A stretch of 9,355 nucleotides of DNA from CAZCBN01 sp964496975 (GTDB lineage Bacteria > Planctomycetota > Phycisphaerae > Phycisphaerales > UBA1924), in NCBI GenBank assembly GCA_964496975.1, contig CAZCBN010000126.1:1-9355 (forward strand), written 5' to 3'. Positions 5,853 to 9,355 of the stretch are shown piece by piece; positions within the stretch are counted from its first letter, which is position 1; each line of letters starts with the position of its first letter. The notes under the pieces are model-generated. The model saw only the letters and a program-made list of their open reading frames with translations. It was not told where the DNA came from and ran no database searches. The translations under genes and the position numbers were made by a program.

Positions 5853-5867
5853 CCGGGGCGACCCCGG
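5853..5867 (+). other. Hairpin in the 5' leader of the EF-G-like gene
   Basis: CCGGGG (5853-5858) and CCCCGG (5862-5867) form a perfect 6-bp GC stem with a 3-base loop (CGA), about 20 bases after the candidate -10. A TTT follows three bases after the stem, too short for a firm terminator call. It may be a leader hairpin or weak attenuator. Confidence 0.35.
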
Positions 5868-5931
5868 CCGTTTGCCGCCGCCGCCCGGGTGTGCCATCGC
5901 GCCCCGCGCGCCTCTCTCGCCGCGGGCGCTG

Positions 5932-5936
5932 GGAGG
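5932..5936 (+). promoter_or_regulatory. Ribosome binding site of the EF-G-like gene
   Basis: GGAGG, inside GGGAGGTG, stands 10 bases before the ATG at 5947. It supports this start over the in-frame ATG at 5872, which would add 25 Pro/Ala-rich residues not seen in EF-G. Confidence 0.7.
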
Positions 5937-5946
5937 TGTCGTCGCC

Positions 5947-8016
5947 ATGGCTGTACGGAACCCCGCCGATATCCGCAACGTCCTCCTCGCCGGTCACGCC
6001 GGGTCGGGCAAGACGACGCTGACCGAGCGGCTGTTGTTCTCCGCCGGCGTCATCTCCCGCATGGGCACGGTCGAGGAGGGCACCACCGTCTCGGACTGGC
6101 GCGACGAGGAGAAGCAGACGGGCCACTCCCTCGCCAGCACCGTGGTCCACCTTGACCACGAGGGCCACCAGGTCAACCTGATCGACTCGCCCGGTCTGGT
6201 CGACTTCGTCGGCCACGCCATCGCCGCCTTCCCCGCGGTCGAGACCGTCGCGGTGGTGGTCGACGCCATCAAGGGCGTGGAGGCCGTCACCCGGCGCATC
6301 ATGCAGGCCGCGAAGGATCGCCGCCTGCCGCGCATGCTGATCGTCAACAAGATCGACGAGGCCCACGCCGACCTTCCCGGCCTCACCGCGCAACTCCGCG
6401 AGGAGTTCGGGCCCGAGTGCCTGGCGGTGAACCTGCCGCGGAAGGACCGCGCGGGCGTCGTCAAGGTCTTCGACGAGGAGGGCCAGGAAGAGCCCCTCTT
6501 CAGCAGCGAAGCGGAGAGCCACAAGCGCATCATCGAGCAGATCGTCGAGACGCAGGAGGAGCTGATGCTCCAGTACCTCGACGAGGGCAACGACCACCAC
6601 CTCGACAAGCAGAAGGTCCACGACGCCTTCGAGGCCGCCCTCCGCGACGGCCACCTCGTCCCCATCTGCTACTGCTCGGCCAAGACCGGCGCCGGCATCG
6701 AGCACCTGCTGCACGTCTTCGCGAGCCTGCTGCCCAACCCCTTGGAGGGCAACCCCAGGCCCTTCCTCCGCACGCCCCCCGGCGGCGGCGCCGAGGTTGA
6801 GTTCCACGCCGAGCCCGACGAGAAAAAGCCCGTCCTGGCCCACGTCTTCAAGGTCGCGACCGACCGCCACGTCGGCAAGCTCGGCTACTTCCGCGTCCAC
6901 CAGGGCGTCGTCCGCGCCAAGAGCGAGCTCATCATCGACGACCAGAAAAAGGCCACCCGCATCGGCCACCTGCTGCGCCCGCAGGGCAAGGACAACGTCG
7001 AGGTCGACGCCCTCGGCCCCGGCGACATCGGCTGCTTCACCAAGATCGACGAGGTCCACTTCGACGCCGTCCTGCACCAGGACCACGACATGGACTCCGT
7101 CCACCTCGCCCCGCTCCCCCTTCCCAAGCCGCTGTTCGGCCTCGCCATCGAGCTCAAGAACCACGCCGACGAGACCAAGCTCGCCGCCGCCATCCACAAG
7201 CTGCTCGACGAGGACCCCTGCCTGAAGTTCGAGCGCATCGCCGCCACCAAGCAGACCGTCCTCCGAGGCTTGGGCGAGATGCACCTCCGCGTCGTCGTCG
7301 ACCGGCTGAAGACCCAGCACAACGTCGAGCTCATCACCGCCCCGCCCAAGGTCGCCTACAAAGAAACCATTGCCGCCCGCGCCGAGGGACACCACCGCCA
7401 CAAGAAACAGACCGGCGGCGCCGGCCAGTTCGGCGAGGTCTATCTCCGCGTCGAGCCCCTCCCGCATGACCACACCGGCGGCTTCGAGTTCGTCAACGCC
7501 ACCGTCGGCGGCAGCATCCCGCGACAGTTCATGCCCGCCATCGAGAAGGGCGTCCGCCAGGTCCTGGAGTCCGGCGCCGTCGCCGGCTACCCCCTCACCG
7601 GCCTCCGCGTCGAGGTCTACGACGGCAAGTACCACGACGTCGACAGCAAGGAAATCGCCTTCCTCACCGCCGGAAAGCGAGCCTTCATCGACGCCGTGAA
7701 GAAGGCCCGCCCCGCCCTCCTCGAGCCCGTCGTCAAGCTCGAGGTCACCGCCCCTGCCTCTTACATGGGCGACATCAACGGCGACCTCTCCGGCCGCCGA
7801 GGCCGCGTGCAAGACACCCGCATGCTCCCGGGCGACCTCTGCTGCGTCGTCGCCCTCGTGCCGCTGGGCGAGCTCCAGACGTACAGCAACGAACTCAAGA
7901 GCATGACCGGCGGCGCCGGCACCTACGCCATTGACTACAGCCACGACGAGCCCTGCCCCGCCCATGTCCAGCAGGCCGTGGTCGCCGCCTTCGCCGGCCA
8001 CCACGACGAGGAGTAG
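5947..8016 (+). CDS. fusA: EF-G-like translational GTPase, EF-G II (EF-G2) type
   Basis: 689 residues, the normal EF-G length, with all five domains recognisable. G1 is GHAGSGKTTL (residues 16-25), G4 is NKID (134-137) and G5 is CSAKTG (243-248). The domain III region has RGLGEMHLRVV (440-450). Domain IV has KKQTGGAGQFGEVYL (486-500) and the decoding-site tip HDVDSKEIAF (563-572). Domain V has GDINGDLSGRRGRVQ (608-622). Two parts of the GTPase centre differ from canonical EF-G: the RGITI switch I motif is absent (the region reads TGHSLAS), and DTPGH reads DSPGL, so the catalytic His is Leu84. Such changes are known in the EF-G II/EF-G2 group, whose role is not settled, whereas housekeeping translocation in planctomycetes is assigned to other EF-G paralogues. 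The conserved tip suggests it still enters the ribosomal A site. Codons end mainly in C, unlike the G-ending left-hand genes. Whether it is the main translocase cannot be decided from this window. Confidence 0.85.
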   Translation: MAVRNPADIRNVLLAGHAGSGKTTLTERLLFSAGVISRMGTVEEGTTVSDWRDEEKQTGHSLASTVVHLDHEGHQVNLIDSPGLVDFVGHAIAAFPAVETVAVVVDAIKGVEAVTRRIMQAAKDRRLPRMLIVNKIDEAHADLPGLTAQLREEFGPECLAVNLPRKDRAGVVKVFDEEGQEEPLFSSEAESHKRIIEQIVETQEELMLQYLDEGNDHHLDKQKVHDAFEAALRDGHLVPICYCSAKTGAGIEHLLHVFASLLPNPLEGNPRPFLRTPPGGGAEVEFHAEPDEKKPVLAHVFKVATDRHVGKLGYFRVHQGVVRAKSELIIDDQKKATRIGHLLRPQGKDNVEVDALGPGDIGCFTKIDEVHFDAVLHQDHDMDSVHLAPLPLPKPLFGLAIELKNHADETKLAAAIHKLLDEDPCLKFERIAATKQTVLRGLGEMHLRVVVDRLKTQHNVELITAPPKVAYKETIAARAEGHHRHKKQTGGAGQFGEVYLRVEPLPHDHTGGFEFVNATVGGSIPRQFMPAIEKGVRQVLESGAVAGYPLTGLRVEVYDGKYHDVDSKEIAFLTAGKRAFIDAVKKARPALLEPVVKLEVTAPASYMGDINGDLSGRRGRVQDTRMLPGDLCCVVALVPLGELQTYSNELKSMTGGAGTYAIDYSHDEPCPAHVQQAVVAAFAGHHDEE

Positions 8017-8040
8017 CCCACCCCGCCGCCCGCCCAACGG

Positions 8041-8061
8041 CCCGCCCGCGCCCGCCCGCCC
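8041..8061 (-). other. G-quadruplex motif on the minus strand
   Basis: Five CCC runs at 8041-8043, 8045-8047, 8051-8053, 8055-8057 and 8059-8061, with 1-3 base loops, mean that the minus strand has five GGG runs fitting the G-quadruplex pattern. Further CCC runs at 8029-8035 extend it. It starts 25 bases after the EF-G-like stop codon, in the template strand. Confidence 0.5.
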
Positions 8062-8078
8062 GCGCGGCTCACCCCGAC

Positions 8079-8096
8079 CCGTTCCAACCGGAGCGG
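8079..8096 (+). other. Hairpin downstream of the EF-G-like gene
   Basis: CCGTTCC (8079-8085) and GGAGCGG (8090-8096) form a 7-bp stem with one G-U pair and an AACC loop, 62 bases after the stop. A C-rich stretch follows instead of a T-run. It could help end the transcript or protect its 3' end but is not a standard intrinsic terminator. Confidence 0.3.
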
Positions 8097-8120
8097 CCCC
8101 AACCCGACCCGCCGCTCGGC

Positions 8121-8126
8121 TACCCT
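8121..8126 (+). promoter_or_regulatory. Candidate -10 element for the ABC exporter gene
   Basis: TACCCT fits the loose TANNNT pattern also seen before the other transcription units in this window. It lies 100 bases before the exporter start codon. No good -35 partner is visible, and the exporter could also be read through from the EF-G-like gene. Confidence 0.25.
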
Positions 8127-8167
8127 CAGCCGTTCGTCGTCGCCGCGCGCACGCCCCGCTTCTCCCG

Positions 8168-8201
8168 GGCCGCGCGGCCGCACCGGCCCGCGCCGCGGGC
8201 C
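8168..8201 (+). other. GC-rich palindrome and hairpin in the ABC exporter leader
   Basis: A perfect 12-base palindrome (GGCCGCGCGGCC, 8168-8179) is followed by a hairpin with GGCCCGC (8185-8191) and GCGGGCC (8195-8201) around a 3-base loop. The hairpin ends 25 bases before the exporter ATG. Without a T-run it is more likely a structured 5' leader than a terminator. Confidence 0.35.
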
Positions 8202-8226
8202 TCCGCAAGCGGGGCACACGCACGGC

Positions 8227-9355
8227 ATGCCGGCCTTCTGGAACATCGCGGCGAGAATGCTCAACGAGCGGTGGCTCCTCCTCGGGGCCATCGTCGCCGC
8301 CATCATCTCCGCCATGGGCCTGGGCGCGGGCCTGCTCGCCGCCACGCCCGTGCTCGAGGCCGTCGTCGGCGAGGGCCGCACCCTCCCCGAGATGGCCGCC
8401 GACTTCAACACCGCGAGCCCTGTCGACATCCCCGACGCGTGGATCGCCCTGCTCCCCACGCGCCGCTTCACGGCCGTGCTCGCGGTGGTCGGGTCGCTCT
8501 GCGTGCTCACGGTCGCCGGCGCCGCCGCCAACTTCCTGCACCAGTACTGGTCGCTCACCCTCGTCGAGCGCACCGTGGGCCGTCTCCGCCGCGAGGCGTT
8601 CGCCCGCGTCGTCCGCTTCCCGCTCTTCGCCGCCGATCCCGCCGACGGCCGCGCCGCCGACCGCGTCAGCCGCGTCGTCTACGACCCCTCGCAGCTCGGC
8701 GCGGGGCTGGGCGCGCTCCTGGGCAAGGCCGTCGCCCAGGTGACCAAGGGCGCCGCCGCCTTCGCCGCCGCCTTCATCACCGACTGGCGGCTCACGCTCA
8801 TCACCATCGTCCTCGCGCCCGTGCTCTACGCCATCGTCCGCCGGCTGAACCGGCAGATCCGCCGCGCCTCCCGCGCCGCCCTCTCGCGCCAGGCCGATCT
8901 GTATGAGTCCCTCGCCCGCGTCCTCTCGGGCGTGCGCACCGTGAAGCTCAGCCGCGCCGAGGCCGCCGAGTCGGGCCGCTTCCGCGCCGCGAGCGAGGAC
9001 GCCGTCCGACAGATGCTCCGCGTCCGCTTCGCCCGAGCCGTCTCGGGCCCCTCCACCGAGGTGCTCGCGATCGTCGTCCTCGCCGTCATGGCCCTGGTCG
9101 CGGTGAAGGCCGTCGAGGACGGGGAGATCACCGCCGCCGCCATGGTCATCACCATGGGCGCCCTCGGCGCCGCCGGCGCCGCCCTCAAGCCCATGACCGG
9201 CATCCTCAACGACATCTCCCAGTCCTCCGCCGCCGCCGAGCGCCTCGCCGAGCTGCTGAAGTCTCCCGTCGAGCCCCGCGGCCGGGGCCTGCCCACGCCC
9301 GCGCCCCTCGCCCACGCCATCGAGCTGCAGGGCGTCCACGTCACCTACCCCGGCG
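8227..9355 (+). CDS. ABC exporter half-transporter, MsbA-like (3' end outside window)
   Basis: 376 residues are visible and the frame is open at the right edge. The ATG at 8227 is the first start codon after the upstream stop; only a weak GGGG (8211-8214) precedes it. The visible part is a type I ABC exporter membrane domain with six hydrophobic segments: about residues 16-40, 82-105, 168-185, 188-205, 277-294 and 301-320. The coupling-helix region LVERTVGRLRREAFARVVRF and the stretch ADLYESLARVLSGVRTVKL are typical of MsbA/LmrA/BmrA-like lipid or drug exporters. A loop of about 25 residues (48-72) between the first two helices is probably periplasmic. Residues 365-376 (IELQGVHVTYPG) begin the ATPase domain, the Tyr being the A-loop residue that stacks on ATP; Walker A would follow outside the window. 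Fusion of membrane and ATPase domains points to a homodimer or paired half-transporter. The substrate cannot be told; lipid A export is possible but unproven. Confidence 0.85.
   Translation, partial: MPAFWNIAARMLNERWLLLGAIVAAIISAMGLGAGLLAATPVLEAVVGEGRTLPEMAADFNTASPVDIPDAWIALLPTRRFTAVLAVVGSLCVLTVAGAAANFLHQYWSLTLVERTVGRLRREAFARVVRFPLFAADPADGRAADRVSRVVYDPSQLGAGLGALLGKAVAQVTKGAAAFAAAFITDWRLTLITIVLAPVLYAIVRRLNRQIRRASRAALSRQADLYESLARVLSGVRTVKLSRAEAAESGRFRAASEDAVRQMLRVRFARAVSGPSTEVLAIVVLAVMALVAVKAVEDGEITAAAMVITMGALGAAGAALKPMTGILNDISQSSAAAERLAELLKSPVEPRGRGLPTPAPLAHAIELQGVHVTYPG

Noticed and set aside
8185..8201. Hairpin as an intrinsic terminator of the EF-G-like gene
   Set aside because: There is no T-run after the stem, and it lies only 25 bases before the exporter start codon.
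7931..8743. Plus-strand open frame overlapping the end of the EF-G-like gene and the start of the exporter
   Set aside because: Ser/Pro/Arg-rich shadow in another frame. The frame starting at 8227 gives proper membrane helices and the start of an ATPase domain.
5320..9339. A 4-kb open frame on the minus strand opposite the EF-G-like gene and the exporter, running into the 5' end of gltX
   Set aside because: It is a shadow of C-ending codons in very GC-rich DNA. Its product is low-complexity Gly/Asp/Glu/Val-rich with no recognisable domain, and it runs through the intergenic spacer and three real genes.

Overview
This window is about 9.4 kb of very GC-rich DNA (hand-counted stretches are roughly 70% G+C) from a draft assembly, with a 10-base N gap at 342-351. 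Gene content and style (SpoIIE-type phosphatase, SPFH/GYF protein, zinc-ribbon membrane protein, a divergent EF-G paralogue, Pro/Ala-rich linkers, few strong Shine-Dalgarno sites) fit a planctomycete, possibly of the Phycisphaerae. That assignment is inferred from gene style, not from a phylogenetic marker. No rRNA, tRNA, CRISPR array, transposase or phage gene was seen.

Left block (1-3831, all on the + strand): the C-terminal part of a SpoIIE/PP2C-type phosphatase (2-826); a 127-base gap with a 7-bp inverted repeat and a -10-like hexamer; then a tightly coupled pair (ATGA overlap at 2144-2147). The pair is an SPFH-domain protein of the YdjI type with a C-terminal GYF_2-like domain (954-2147) and a double zinc-ribbon protein of the YdjG type with one C-terminal membrane helix (2144-3235). 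In Bacillus, relatives of both belong to the PspA-linked membrane-stress set, so the pair is best read as a membrane-associated module, but no PspA is visible here. A small exported DUF6265-like protein follows (3283-3831).

Middle (3867-5726, - strand, convergent with the left block): gltX, glutamyl-tRNA synthetase. It is much longer than usual because it carries in-frame inserts made of 8-bp tandem repeats, a GTGGCTC-type array at two places and a CGATGCC-type array next to one of them.

Right block (5947-9355, + strand, divergent from gltX): a full-length EF-G-like GTPase in which the catalytic His after the DxPG motif is Leu and the switch I RGITI motif is absent, as in the EF-G II (EF-G2) group. 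After a 210-base C-rich spacer with hairpins and a minus-strand G-quadruplex motif comes an MsbA-like ABC exporter half-transporter, cut by the window end just as its ATPase domain begins.

The + strand changes from G-rich on the left (1 to about 2150) to C-rich on the right (about 3830 onward). Genes on the same strand therefore use G-ending codons on the left and C-ending codons on the right. This may mark a replication-strand switch or a rearrangement boundary. I see no clearly novel multi-gene system. The most unusual observations are the repeat-derived inserts in gltX, the SPFH-GYF/zinc-ribbon pair, and the EF-G paralogue with an altered GTPase centre.
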